Shown here in pieces: positions 23,781 to 31,754 of a stretch of 64,000 nt of DNA. A program made the position numbers and the translations under genes. The stretch is taken from positions 1 to 64,000 of the forward strand of contig NZ_JARUKW010000009.1 in assembly GCF_029688845.1 (NCBI RefSeq), given 5' to 3'. The DNA is from Natronococcus sp. A-GB1 (GTDB taxonomy: Archaea > Halobacteriota > Halobacteria > Halobacteriales > Natrialbaceae). How positions within the stretch are numbered: the stretch's first letter is position 1; each line of letters starts with the position of its first letter. The notes below the pieces were generated by a model. It saw only the letters and a list, made by a program, of their open reading frames with translations. It did no database searches and was not told the DNA's origin.

Positions 23781-25604
23781 ATGGGGTACGTTGTCAAGAT
23801 GCCGAAGCTCGGACTGGAGATGGAGCGCGGAGAGCTCCTGGGGTGGGAGATAACCGAGGGCGAGACGGTAGAGGAGGGCGAACTCGTCGCCGAGGTCGAG
23901 TCCGAGAAGAGTATCGGAGAGATCCAGGCCCGAGAACACGGCGTCCTCCGGCGGACGTACCTCGAGCCCGGCGAGACGGTCCCGCCCGGGACGCCGATCG
24001 GGATCGTCGCTCCCGCCGACGACGAGATCGACGACCTCGAGGCCCAGGTCGAGGCGGAGCTCGAGGACGTCGGCGGCGAGGCCGTCGAGGCGACCACGGA
24101 CGCGAGCGCGGATACGGACGCGAGCGCCCAAACCGACGGCGCCGCGTCGGTGGCCGCGGCGGGGTCGGGGTCGACCGCCGACGCGGGCAAGGTCTCACCG
24201 CGAGCACGCAAACGCGCCGAGGAGCTCGGCGTGGAGCTCGCGACCGTTGAGGGAACGGGGTATCAGGGCGCGATCACCGAGGACGACGTTGAGCGTGCGT
24301 CCGAGACTGACGAGGGCGCGACGGCGGAGGTCCAGGCCTCTCCGCGGGCCCGCAAGCGCGCCGAGGAGCTGGGCGTCGACCTCGCGACCGTCGAGGGGAC
24401 GGGGTATCAGGGGTCGGTCACCGAGGAGGACGTCGAGGCGGCTGTCGAGTCGGTCGACGACACCGGACGAACGCTCCGCGAGGAGCGTCCCTTTGACGGG
24501 ATGCGTCGAACGATCGCCTCGCGGCTCGGCGAGAGCTACCGCGAGGCCGTCCACGTTACGGCCCACCGCGAGGCCGACGCCGAGGCACTGTTCGCCGCTG
24601 TCGACGCCGCGGACGACGCACTCGAGACGGACGTCTCCGTCCAGGACGTCCTCTTGCTCGCGGTCTCGGCAGCTCTCGAGGACCACCCCGCGTTCAACGC
24701 GACCTTCGAGGACGACACCCACCGCCTCTGGACCGACCACAACCTCGGGATCGCCGTCGACGTCGAGCAGGGGCTTATCGCGCCGGTGCTCCGGAACGTC
24801 GAGGAGAAGTCGCTCGAGGCGGTTGCACGCGAGCGCCGCGAGCTCGTCGGGGCCGCCCTCGAGGGCGAGTACACGATGGACGACCTGCAGGGAGGAACGT
24901 TCACAATGACGAACCTCGGCGTGCTCGGCGTCGAGTCGTTCGATCCGATCATCAATCCACCACAGGTCGCGATCCTCGGGATCGACGCCGTCGCCGAGCG
25001 ACCGACGCGAGGTCCCGACGACGAGGTCGAGTGGCGCCGTCACCTCCCGTTCGATCTCTCCTTCGACCACCGGGTCGTCGACGGGGCCGACGCCGCCAGG
25101 TTCCTCGAGACGCTGATCGAGCGCGTCGAGGAACCGTGGTCGCTACTTCCCGAGGAAGTCGACGCCGAGGCCGGCGTTCGAGCCGACACGGCCGAAACGG
25201 AGATGCCCGAACGAACCGTCAGTGCCTCGAACGCCAAGGGGATGGCCGGTACGATCGAGGCGGGCTCGTTCGAGTGGGGCTACGACGAGCCCGAAGCGGC
25301 CGGCGGCACCGAGACGGGACCGACCCCGGTCGACGTCTTCCTCGGCGGGCTGGCCGCCTGTCTCTCGCTCTCGATCCGATTCCAGGCCGAAAAGCGCGAC
25401 GCCGCCGTCGGCGAGATCGACGTCACGACCGACGCCGAACCCGAACACGGCGCCGTCGAGCGGATCGCGGCGACGGTTCGCCTCGAGAGCGACGCCGACG
25501 ACGAGACCCTCGAGCGGATCGTCGACCTCGGCGAGCGGGGCTGTCACGTCTCGCAGCTGCTCCGGGAGGACCTCCCGCTCGAGCTGTCCTGGGAGCGGAT
25601 GTGA
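23781..25604 (+). CDS. 2-oxoacid dehydrogenase E2 with two binding domains and a C-terminal OsmC domain
   Basis: 607 residues. Order: lipoyl domain (1-78, lipoyl Lys K43 in SEKS), acidic Ala-rich linker, E1/E3-binding domain 1 (138-172), a near-identical second binding domain (186-220), acyltransferase domain (235-457, with active-site FDHRVVDG, H430 and D434), then an OsmC-like domain (471-607) with both family cysteines, C527 (GGLAACLS) and C588 (ERGCHVS). E2 transfers the acyl group from lipoamide to CoA. The OsmC part might reduce peroxides with the lipoyl dithiol. ATG 23781 is used; a GTG lies 18 nt earlier. No stop separates E2 and OsmC; an internal ATG at 25203 could also give OsmC alone. 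Confidence 0.93.
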   Translation: MGYVVKMPKLGLEMERGELLGWEITEGETVEEGELVAEVESEKSIGEIQAREHGVLRRTYLEPGETVPPGTPIGIVAPADDEIDDLEAQVEAELEDVGGEAVEATTDASADTDASAQTDGAASVAAAGSGSTADAGKVSPRARKRAEELGVELATVEGTGYQGAITEDDVERASETDEGATAEVQASPRARKRAEELGVDLATVEGTGYQGSVTEEDVEAAVESVDDTGRTLREERPFDGMRRTIASRLGESYREAVHVTAHREADAEALFAAVDAADDALETDVSVQDVLLLAVSAALEDHPAFNATFEDDTHRLWTDHNLGIAVDVEQGLIAPVLRNVEEKSLEAVARERRELVGAALEGEYTMDDLQGGTFTMTNLGVLGVESFDPIINPPQVAILGIDAVAERPTRGPDDEVEWRRHLPFDLSFDHRVVDGADAARFLETLIERVEEPWSLLPEEVDAEAGVRADTAETEMPERTVSASNAKGMAGTIEAGSFEWGYDEPEAAGGTETGPTPVDVFLGGLAACLSLSIRFQAEKRDAAVGEIDVTTDAEPEHGAVERIAATVRLESDADDETLERIVDLGERGCHVSQLLREDLPLELSWERM

Positions 25605-25613
25605 GAAACCCGC

Positions 25614-26123
25614 TTAGTCGGGGTACGTCGCGTCGGGCTCGGGGATCGAATCGACGTTCGCCGCGGTCTCGAAGATCGTCCCGTTGAGTTCGTCTGCGGT
25701 GTCGAAGTACCAGAACTCGACGCCCTCGTAGTTCCCGCTCTGGAGCACCGGCATCCCCGCGTCCTCAAACTCCTCGACGACGGCGTGAGGGTCATCGAAC
25801 GCGAAGCAGGCGACGTGGTGGAGTCCCTCGCCATGCTCCTCGAGGTGTTCCGTGTAGATGCTCGGTCCCTCGAGCGGTTCGATCAGCTCGATCATCGTGT
25901 CGCCGAGCTGTGTCAGTGCGAGCAGCATCGAGAACTCGCCGTCCTCGCCCCGGAAGGTCCGGTCGGTCATCGCGGGCGGCTCGAAGCGGTGGATCTCCCA
26001 GGGACCGATCCCAAGGAGCCCGCTGAAACGATCCATCCCGTCTTCGATATCCTCGACGACGAACGCGACCTGCGAGAGTTCGGGGAGCTCGATCTCGAGT
26101 TGTGGTATGTTCTCGTTGACCAT
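25614..26123 (-). CDS. VOC-family protein (glyoxalase fold)
   Basis: 169 residues, one VOC unit of two beta-alpha-beta modules: LSQVAFVVEDIEDGMDRFSGLLGIGPWEI, later GEGLHHVACFAFDD and GVEFWYFDTADELNGTIFE. The tail and the IGPWEI segment resemble methylmalonyl-CoA epimerase or 4-hydroxyphenylpyruvate dioxygenase-like halves. Glu and His at metal positions suggest an enzyme. It is convergent with the E2 gene (9 nt apart) and follows AcoX on the same strand, so it is probably part of the same cluster. Confidence 0.85.
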   Translation of the reverse strand: MVNENIPQLEIELPELSQVAFVVEDIEDGMDRFSGLLGIGPWEIHRFEPPAMTDRTFRGEDGEFSMLLALTQLGDTMIELIEPLEGPSIYTEHLEEHGEGLHHVACFAFDDPHAVVEEFEDAGMPVLQSGNYEGVEFWYFDTADELNGTIFETAANVDSIPEPDATYPD

Positions 26124-26179
26124 GGCATGCGTGTCGACGGCCAGGGAAATAGCGTTTGGCGTCCGCTCGACCGACCCTC

Positions 26180-27211
26180 TCAGTCCTCCGGTGCCGGCGG
26201 TGCGTCGGTCGCCTCGAGCGCGAACGCGCCGGCGTTGGCTCCGATCGTGAGCGCGGCGTCGACATCGACCAGCCGCGGCCCGTCAGAGCGAACCCGAAAC
26301 TCGACGCTTGCGTCGGTGAGTTCGAGTTCACGCTCGCCGTCGGCGCCGACGACGCCGTCCGGAACCTCGAACGTGACCGGCTCGTCGGAATCGACCCGTT
26401 CGCACGACTCGATTCCGACGGTCGCCACGACGCCCGGTGCGAGCACCGCACGGGCGGTTCTCGGGGAGTTCTCGGGATCGGTGAGTCGCACGGCGACGCC
26501 GCCAGGTTCGTCGGGTGCGACAGGCTCGAGCGCACCGGCAATCGCTGGAAGTCCGATGTCGCCCGGCCGCGCTCTCGAGACCACGCCCCCGCGAAGGTCG
26601 TCGGGATCGAGTAGCGCCCTGGAACCGATGAACGACCGGGAGGAGACCTCGGCCGCTGCCAGCGCGGTAAGTCGTTTCTCGCCGTTCGGGGTCTCGGCTC
26701 GAGCCTCGATCCGTCCATGTCGATCGACAACGTCAGCAGCCAGGACGGCGCCCGTCGCGACCAGCGCCGCGGCGACGCCCGCAACGGTACCGTCGACGGC
26801 TGAGGGGACGACATTGTTCGTTCCCGTCGAGACCGCGACGACCGGCACCGAGCCGATCTCGCTCGCGACGTCGCGGGTCGTTCCGTCCCCGCCGAGGACG
26901 ACGACGGCACCGACTCCCGCCTCGCGAAACCGCGCGGCTGCCCGGCGCGTGTCCGCGGCCGTGTTCTCGACCGGCATCTCGAGGGCTTCGGCCTCGATCG
27001 CGTCGGGCGCCTCCTCAAGGATGTGGTCGGCGATCCCGGACCGGTCGGGCATCAGCCGGACGGATGGGCGGTCGGCGACCGCGGTCAGCCCCTCGAGGAC
27101 GCAGTCAGCGACCCGTCGCTTCGCGTAGTTGTCGACGACGCTGGCGCCGCCGGTGAGCCGCCGAATGTCGCGTCCGGCCGCGGGGTTGACGACCAGTCCG
27201 ACGCGGGCCAC
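26180..27211 (-). CDS. AcoX/ATP-NAD kinase family protein
   Basis: 343 residues. NAD-kinase-like N-terminal domain with NPAAG (9-13) and the GGDGTTRD motif at 107-114, VSTGTNN (the equivalent of the second binding loop), then a beta-rich C-terminal domain. Homologues called AcoX sit inside acetoin dehydrogenase operons, with unknown biochemical role. The start is GTG 27211, sharing one base with the E1-beta stop (TAGTG), so it is coupled. Confidence 0.88.
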   Translation of the reverse strand: MARVGLVVNPAAGRDIRRLTGGASVVDNYAKRRVADCVLEGLTAVADRPSVRLMPDRSGIADHILEEAPDAIEAEALEMPVENTAADTRRAAARFREAGVGAVVVLGGDGTTRDVASEIGSVPVVAVSTGTNNVVPSAVDGTVAGVAAALVATGAVLAADVVDRHGRIEARAETPNGEKRLTALAAAEVSSRSFIGSRALLDPDDLRGGVVSRARPGDIGLPAIAGALEPVAPDEPGGVAVRLTDPENSPRTARAVLAPGVVATVGIESCERVDSDEPVTFEVPDGVVGADGERELELTDASVEFRVRSDGPRLVDVDAALTIGANAGAFALEATDAPPAPED

Positions 27212-28221
27212 TACGTCACCCGCTCGATCGCCTCGCGGACATCATCGCCGTCGGGCAGGACCTCCTGCTCGAGGGGCGTGCTAAACGGCATGTGCGTGTC
27301 CGGTGTCCCGACCCGCTGGATCGGCGCGTCGAGGCTGAAGAACGCCTCCTCCTGGACGCGGGCGACGATCTCGGCGTGGGTTCCGTACGACAGCGGGCTC
27401 TCGTCGGCGACGATGAGCCGTCCCGTCTTCCGGACGCTCTCGACGATCGTCTCCGTGTCGAGGGGGTACAGCGAACGGGGGTCGATTACCTCGGCCTCGA
27501 CGCCGGCCTCGGCCAGGCTCTCGGCGGTCTGGAGCGACTCGCCGACCAGCCGCTGGGTGGCGACGACGGTGACGTCCTCGCCTTCGCGTTCGATGGCAGC
27601 CTCGCCAAGCGGGATGGTAAACTCGTCGTCGGTCGGCACCGCGCCCTCCTGCTCGTAGATCATCTTGTTCTCGAAGACGAAAACGGGGTCGTCGGAGCGG
27701 ATCGCGGCCTTGGTCAGCCCCTTCGCGCTCGCGGCGGTGCCGGGGGCGACGGCCATCAGTCCGGGGAAGTGGGCCATCCACGTATGAATCGTCCCCGAGT
27801 GCTGGCTGGCGGCGCCCATGCCGCCGCCCTCGGTGGTGCGGACGGTGACCGGCATCTCGGCCTTTCCGCCGAACATGTAGCGCATCTTCGCCATCTGGTT
27901 CATGATCTGCTCCATCGAGACCCCCGCGAAGTCGGAGAACATGAGCTCGACGACTGGGCGGGTGCCCGTCGCCGCCGCACCCGTCGCCGCACCCATAAAG
28001 CCGGCCTCGCTGATCGGCGTATCCCGCACGCGCTCGCCGCCGAACTCGTCGTACAGTCCGCTCGTGACTTCGAGGACGCCCCCGAAGAGGCCGACGTCCT
28101 CGCCCATGATGTAGACGTCCTCGTCGCGCTCGAGCTCCTCACGCAGCGCCTGACGGACGGCCTCCCGGACGGTCATCGTCTCCGTCTCGGTCTCGAGTTC
28201 GCGTTCGGCCTGGGCGGTCAT
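27211..28221 (-). CDS. 2-oxoacid dehydrogenase E1 component, beta subunit
   Basis: 336 residues. VREAVRQALREELERDEDVYIMGEDVGLFGG, FADFAG-type region (FSDFAGVSMEQIMNQMAKMRYMFGG), QHSGTIHTWMAHFPGL, and the C-terminal transketolase domain. The QHS loop contains the His that contacts the decarboxylation intermediate in this family. It pairs with E1-alpha (ATGA overlap at 28218-28221) and supplies half of the thiamine diphosphate site. Sequence resembles acetoin dehydrogenase beta subunits, in line with AcoX next door. Confidence 0.93.
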   Translation of the reverse strand: MTAQAERELETETETMTVREAVRQALREELERDEDVYIMGEDVGLFGGVLEVTSGLYDEFGGERVRDTPISEAGFMGAATGAAATGTRPVVELMFSDFAGVSMEQIMNQMAKMRYMFGGKAEMPVTVRTTEGGGMGAASQHSGTIHTWMAHFPGLMAVAPGTAASAKGLTKAAIRSDDPVFVFENKMIYEQEGAVPTDDEFTIPLGEAAIEREGEDVTVVATQRLVGESLQTAESLAEAGVEAEVIDPRSLYPLDTETIVESVRKTGRLIVADESPLSYGTHAEIVARVQEEAFFSLDAPIQRVGTPDTHMPFSTPLEQEVLPDGDDVREAIERVT

Positions 28222-29306
28222 CGTCGTTCACCTCCCTCGGATCGCGAACGATCCGATGTGGATCGCGAATCTTCGATTCGCTCACCTCCATCAGTCCGCG
28301 CGGCAGTCGCAAAGCGCTCGATCTCGGGGGGTGTCTCGGCGAACATGTCCTCGTAGGCTTCGTGGGGCGCCGGCGGCTCCGCGCTCTGGGCGTACTCGAC
28401 CGCCGCCTCGATCTCGGCTTCGATCTCGTGTTCGAGCTCGTCGAACTCCTCGGCGGTGAGCTCGCCCCGGTCGATCAGCCGTTCCTTGAACGAGTCGATC
28501 GGATCCCGCGCCTTCCAGCGCTCGATCTCGTCCTCGTCGCGGTAGGGCTCCTCGTCACCCTCGTAGTGGCCCCGGTAGCGGTAGGTCTCGGCCTCGATCA
28601 GCGACGGCCCGTCGCCAGCCCTGGCGCGGGCGCGGGCCTCGCCGACGGCCTCCGCGACCGCCGTGACGTCCATCCCGTCGACGGTCAGTCCCGGAATGTC
28701 GTAGGCCTGAGCCGTGTCGCTCAGGTTATCGACGTTGTGTTGCTCCTCGACGGGAGTCCCTTCGCCGTAGTGGTTGTTCTCAATGACGAAGATAGCCGGC
28801 AGATCCCACGTGGCCGCGAGGTTCATCGCCTCGTGGACCTGGCCTTGGGCGACCGCGCCGTCGCCGAGGAAGCCGACCGCGACCTGGTCGCGGTCCTGGT
28901 AGTCGATCGACAGCGCCGCGCCGGTTGCGAGTGGCGGGCCCGCGCCGACGATCCCGTTGGCGCCGAGCATCCCCGCGTCGACGTCGGCGATGTGCATCGA
29001 GCCACCCTTGCCGTTGCAGTAGCCCTCGGCTTTCCCGTACAGTTCGGCCATCATGTACTTCGGATCCAGTCCCTTCGCGATACAGTGGCCGTGACCGCGG
29101 TGGGTGCTCGCGATGTAATCCTCGTCCTCGAGCGACGCGCAGGTGCCGACGCCGACCGCCTCCTCGCCGATGTAGAGGTGGACGAAGCCAGGGATCTCGC
29201 CGTCTGCGAACCGGTCCCCGGCCTCACTATCGAACGCCCGGATCGTCAGCATTCGGCGCAACGCCTCTCGCCGCCCCTCTTCGGTCTCTATGTCAAGTCC
29301 TCCCAT
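28218..29306 (-). CDS. 2-oxoacid dehydrogenase E1 component, alpha subunit
   Basis: 362 residues. TPP motif GDGAVAQGQVHEAMNLAATW with GDG at 148-150 and the closing NN at 177-178, preceded by GKGGSMHIADVDAGMLGANGIVGAG, the acetoin-type E1-alpha region. The phosphorylation-loop equivalent (about 250-290) is Arg/Glu-rich (YRYRGHYEGDEEPYRDEDE). A Ser/Arg-rich tail (about 330-362) is extra to the family core. E1 decarboxylates the 2-oxo acid (or cleaves acetoin) and acylates the E2 lipoyl group. First gene of the operon; a minus-strand TATA box lies 26-33 nt upstream. Confidence 0.93.
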   Translation of the reverse strand: MGGLDIETEEGRREALRRMLTIRAFDSEAGDRFADGEIPGFVHLYIGEEAVGVGTCASLEDEDYIASTHRGHGHCIAKGLDPKYMMAELYGKAEGYCNGKGGSMHIADVDAGMLGANGIVGAGPPLATGAALSIDYQDRDQVAVGFLGDGAVAQGQVHEAMNLAATWDLPAIFVIENNHYGEGTPVEEQHNVDNLSDTAQAYDIPGLTVDGMDVTAVAEAVGEARARARAGDGPSLIEAETYRYRGHYEGDEEPYRDEDEIERWKARDPIDSFKERLIDRGELTAEEFDELEHEIEAEIEAAVEYAQSAEPPAPHEAYEDMFAETPPEIERFATAARTDGGERIEDSRSTSDRSRSEGGERR

Positions 29307-29331
29307 AGCAGGCTAGGCTTCCACAACATCC

Positions 29332-29339
29332 ACAATAAG
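29332..29339 (-). promoter_or_regulatory. TATA-like box of the E1alpha-E1beta-acoX operon
   Basis: Minus strand CTTATTGT, 26-33 nt before ATG 29306; leaderless spacing. Confidence 0.5.
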
Positions 29340-29460
29340 TGCTAGCAGTCACCACGAAGTGGTACCACGGGAGCCTTCAGGTTGTCGACACCGCGACCGC
29401 ATGCCGAGCGGAACGCCACAAATCCGGACGTACGGCTGTCTTCTTCCGGGGAAGGGCCGG

Positions 29461-30612
29461 TTACTCGTTTCGCGGGCTGCTCGGATGATAGTCGGTATCG
29501 TACTCACCGGGCTGATCGTCGACACGGTCGGGGTTCATCCGGCCAGACAGCAGCATGAAGTCGACGAGCGTGAGCGCGAGCATCGCCTCGACGACGGGCA
29601 CGCCGCGGGGCGGCAAAACGGGATCGTGGCGGCCGATGACCTGCTCCTCCTTGAGTTCGCCCGTCTCCCAGTCGGCCGTCTGCTGGCTCTTGGGGATCGA
29701 GGTCGGGGCGTGGAGGGTGACCTCGCCGTAGATTGGCTCGCCGCTCGAGATCCCGCCCTGGATCCCGCCGTGGTCGTTCTCGACGGGGGTCGGGTTCCCC
29801 TCGGCATCGAACTCCCAGTCGTCGTTGCGGTCCTTGCCGGTCCACTCCGCGGCCTCGGTGCCGAGGCCGAACTCGAAGGCCGTCGTCGCGGGCACCGCCA
29901 TCATCGCCTGCCCGAGTCGGGCCGAGAGGGAGTCAAAGCGGGGCGCGCCGAGGCCGACCGGCACACCCTGCGCTTCGAAGTAGATCGAGCCGCCGATCGA
30001 GTCGCCTTCGTCCTGGTACTCCTCGATCAGTTCCTGCATCTCCGCTGCGGTCTCGGGGTGGGCACAGCGGACGTCGTTTTCCTCGCTGTGTTCTTTGATC
30101 TCCTCGAAGCTCACCTCGGGCGCCTCGACGTCGCCGATCTGGTTCACGTGAGCCTTGAGTTCGATTCCCTCGCGCTCGAGGAGCTTCTTGGCGATGGCGC
30201 CCGCGGCGACCCAGTTGACCGTCTCGCGGGCCGACGAGCGACCGCCGCCGCCCCAGTTGCGCGTGCCGAACTTCGCCGAGTAAGTGAAGTCGCCGTGGCT
30301 CGGTCGGGGCGCGGTAATGAAGGGTTCGTACTTGCCCGAGCGGGCGTCCTTGTTCTGGATCACCATGCCGATCGGCGTCCCTGTCGTGTAGCCGTCCTGA
30401 ATGCCGGACTTGATCGAGACGTCATCGGGCTCGCCGCGGCTGGTCGTGATCATCGACTGGCCGGGCTTGCGCCGATCGAGGTCGGCCTGGATGTCCTCCT
30501 CGGAAAGCTCGAGACCCGCGGGACAGCCCGAGACGGTACAGCCCATCGCCTCCCCGTGACTCTCGCCGAACGTGGTCACCTGGAAGAGGCGACCGAAGCG
30601 GTTGCCGTTCAT
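29461..30612 (-). CDS. aroC: chorismate synthase
   Basis: 383 residues. The N-terminus MNGNRFGRLFQVTTFGESHGEAMGC is the family start, GCPAGLELSEEDIQADLDRRKPGQS follows, and the RNWGGGGRSSARETVNWVAAGAIAKKLL signature is clear. It removes phosphate from EPSP to give chorismate using reduced FMN as a non-consumed cofactor. ATG 30612 is chosen by homology; the frame is open upstream. aroA is 3.3 kb away on the same strand, so the shikimate genes are close but not an operon. A stem of Pro codons and GC-rich sequence precedes it. Confidence 0.96.
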   Translation of the reverse strand: MNGNRFGRLFQVTTFGESHGEAMGCTVSGCPAGLELSEEDIQADLDRRKPGQSMITTSRGEPDDVSIKSGIQDGYTTGTPIGMVIQNKDARSGKYEPFITAPRPSHGDFTYSAKFGTRNWGGGGRSSARETVNWVAAGAIAKKLLEREGIELKAHVNQIGDVEAPEVSFEEIKEHSEENDVRCAHPETAAEMQELIEEYQDEGDSIGGSIYFEAQGVPVGLGAPRFDSLSARLGQAMMAVPATTAFEFGLGTEAAEWTGKDRNDDWEFDAEGNPTPVENDHGGIQGGISSGEPIYGEVTLHAPTSIPKSQQTADWETGELKEEQVIGRHDPVLPPRGVPVVEAMLALTLVDFMLLSGRMNPDRVDDQPGEYDTDYHPSSPRNE

Positions 30613-30894
30613 TGGGACCCCCTCGGGGACGCGGACACTTAGGGGTGCAGGATCGGTGCAAGATCCGGAAGCGCGGGACCGAACCGAAGTTACGAGGAAG
30701 GTTCCGATCGCTCCGTCACTGGAAGGAGCCACCTACCACGCTCGAGAACCGGCACAACGGATCGACTCGAGCGGGACGGGTTCGGCGCCCTCGAGGAGTC
30801 CGACCGACCGACGGACGTACCCTCCCCGGGCGAGATAAGCACGGCGTACGACGACCCGCACGGCTGGTAACGATCCCTCCTCGAGGGATAGGCG

Positions 30895-30903
30895 GCCTAT
30901 ACT
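30895..30903 (+). promoter_or_regulatory. TATA box of the FxLYD-like lipoprotein gene
   Basis: GCCTATACT lies 29-37 nt before ATG 30932. The 319-bp region between the aroC start and this gene (30613-30931) shows no gene; it holds the two divergent promoters. Confidence 0.5.
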
Positions 30904-30931
30904 CAACTCGACGAACGGGATACGCTCTCGC

Positions 30932-31471
30932 ATGCACAGACGAACGGTGCTACTTGGAACAGGCGTTACAGTCTCGGCACTCCTCGCCGGATGCGCGTCC
31001 GAAGATGGGGACGGAGCCGACGATATCGAAGACGAAACGGACGACACCGAGGTCGGAAGCGACGACGAAACTGACGATGAAAACGGCGACGACGAAGACG
31101 AAGACACTGACGACGAGGACGAGGACGAGACGGAGGAGAGCGACGGCGAGGACGGTCTCGAGGAACGGATCGAGGAGGGGCCGCCGATCGAGGGCCTCGT
31201 GATCGAAGAACACGAGCTCGTCGAAGACGACCTCTCGGGCTCGGTCGAAGGGCTCATCGTCAACGAGTCGGGCGAGGACGTTCGATCCGTTCGAGTGGGT
31301 ATCGTCTTCCACGACGCCGACGGCGAGCGGATCGACGAGGCCACGACGAGTACCTCCGAGCTGGCCGACGAGGAGGAGTGGTCGTTCAGCGTGATGACGC
31401 TCGAGGAGGGGATCGCGAGCTACGCGATCGGGGTCATCGAGGCCGAACCGGTCGAGCGGTCACCGCTGTAG
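30932..31471 (+). CDS. Tat lipoprotein with acidic spacer and FxLYD-like domain
   Basis: 179 residues. MHRRTVLLGTGVTVSALLAGC is a Tat signal with lipobox Cys 21. Residues 22-90 are Asp/Glu/Thr/Ser spacer. The C-terminal domain (about 95-179) starts GLVIEEHELVEDD and has GSVEGLIVNESGEDVRSVRVGIVFHDADGERID, the beta-sandwich pattern of FxLYD-like domains, which are often surface exposed. It may interact with other envelope components; role unknown. Confidence 0.8.
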   Translation: MHRRTVLLGTGVTVSALLAGCASEDGDGADDIEDETDDTEVGSDDETDDENGDDEDEDTDDEDEDETEESDGEDGLEERIEEGPPIEGLVIEEHELVEDDLSGSVEGLIVNESGEDVRSVRVGIVFHDADGERIDEATTSTSELADEEEWSFSVMTLEEGIASYAIGVIEAEPVERSPL

Positions 31472-31489
31472 CTCTCCGCTCCGTTTCTC

Positions 31490-31702
31490 TCACTCGACGA
31501 GATAGTAGCGATCGTATGCGGCGAGCAGTCCGACGAAGATGGCGACGAACGACGCGACCGCGACCGCGTAGGCGGCGACCCCCTCGAGGCCCGTGAAGCC
31601 GACGATCGCCATCGTCGCGATTCCGGTGAGGAGGAACGCGCCGACGAGATAGAGGAAGTTCCCCAGGGCCGGCGGGACGTCGGTCGTGCCGGGAAGGCTC
31701 AT
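31490..31702 (-). CDS. small two-span membrane protein
   Basis: 70 residues. Helices at about 13-34 (LGNFLYLVGAFLLTGIATMAIV) and 41-62 (GVAAYAVAVASFVAIFVGLLAA), ending Tyr-Asp-Arg-Tyr-Tyr-Leu-Val-Glu. ATG 31702 is preferred; upstream codons are Arg-rich and unlike a membrane protein start. Function unknown. Confidence 0.65.
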   Translation of the reverse strand: MSLPGTTDVPPALGNFLYLVGAFLLTGIATMAIVGFTGLEGVAAYAVAVASFVAIFVGLLAAYDRYYLVE

Positions 31703-31754
31703 GCTCGGGGTACGGGACAGTGAACGTATATGTCTTCTCCCGGGACCAGTCCGT

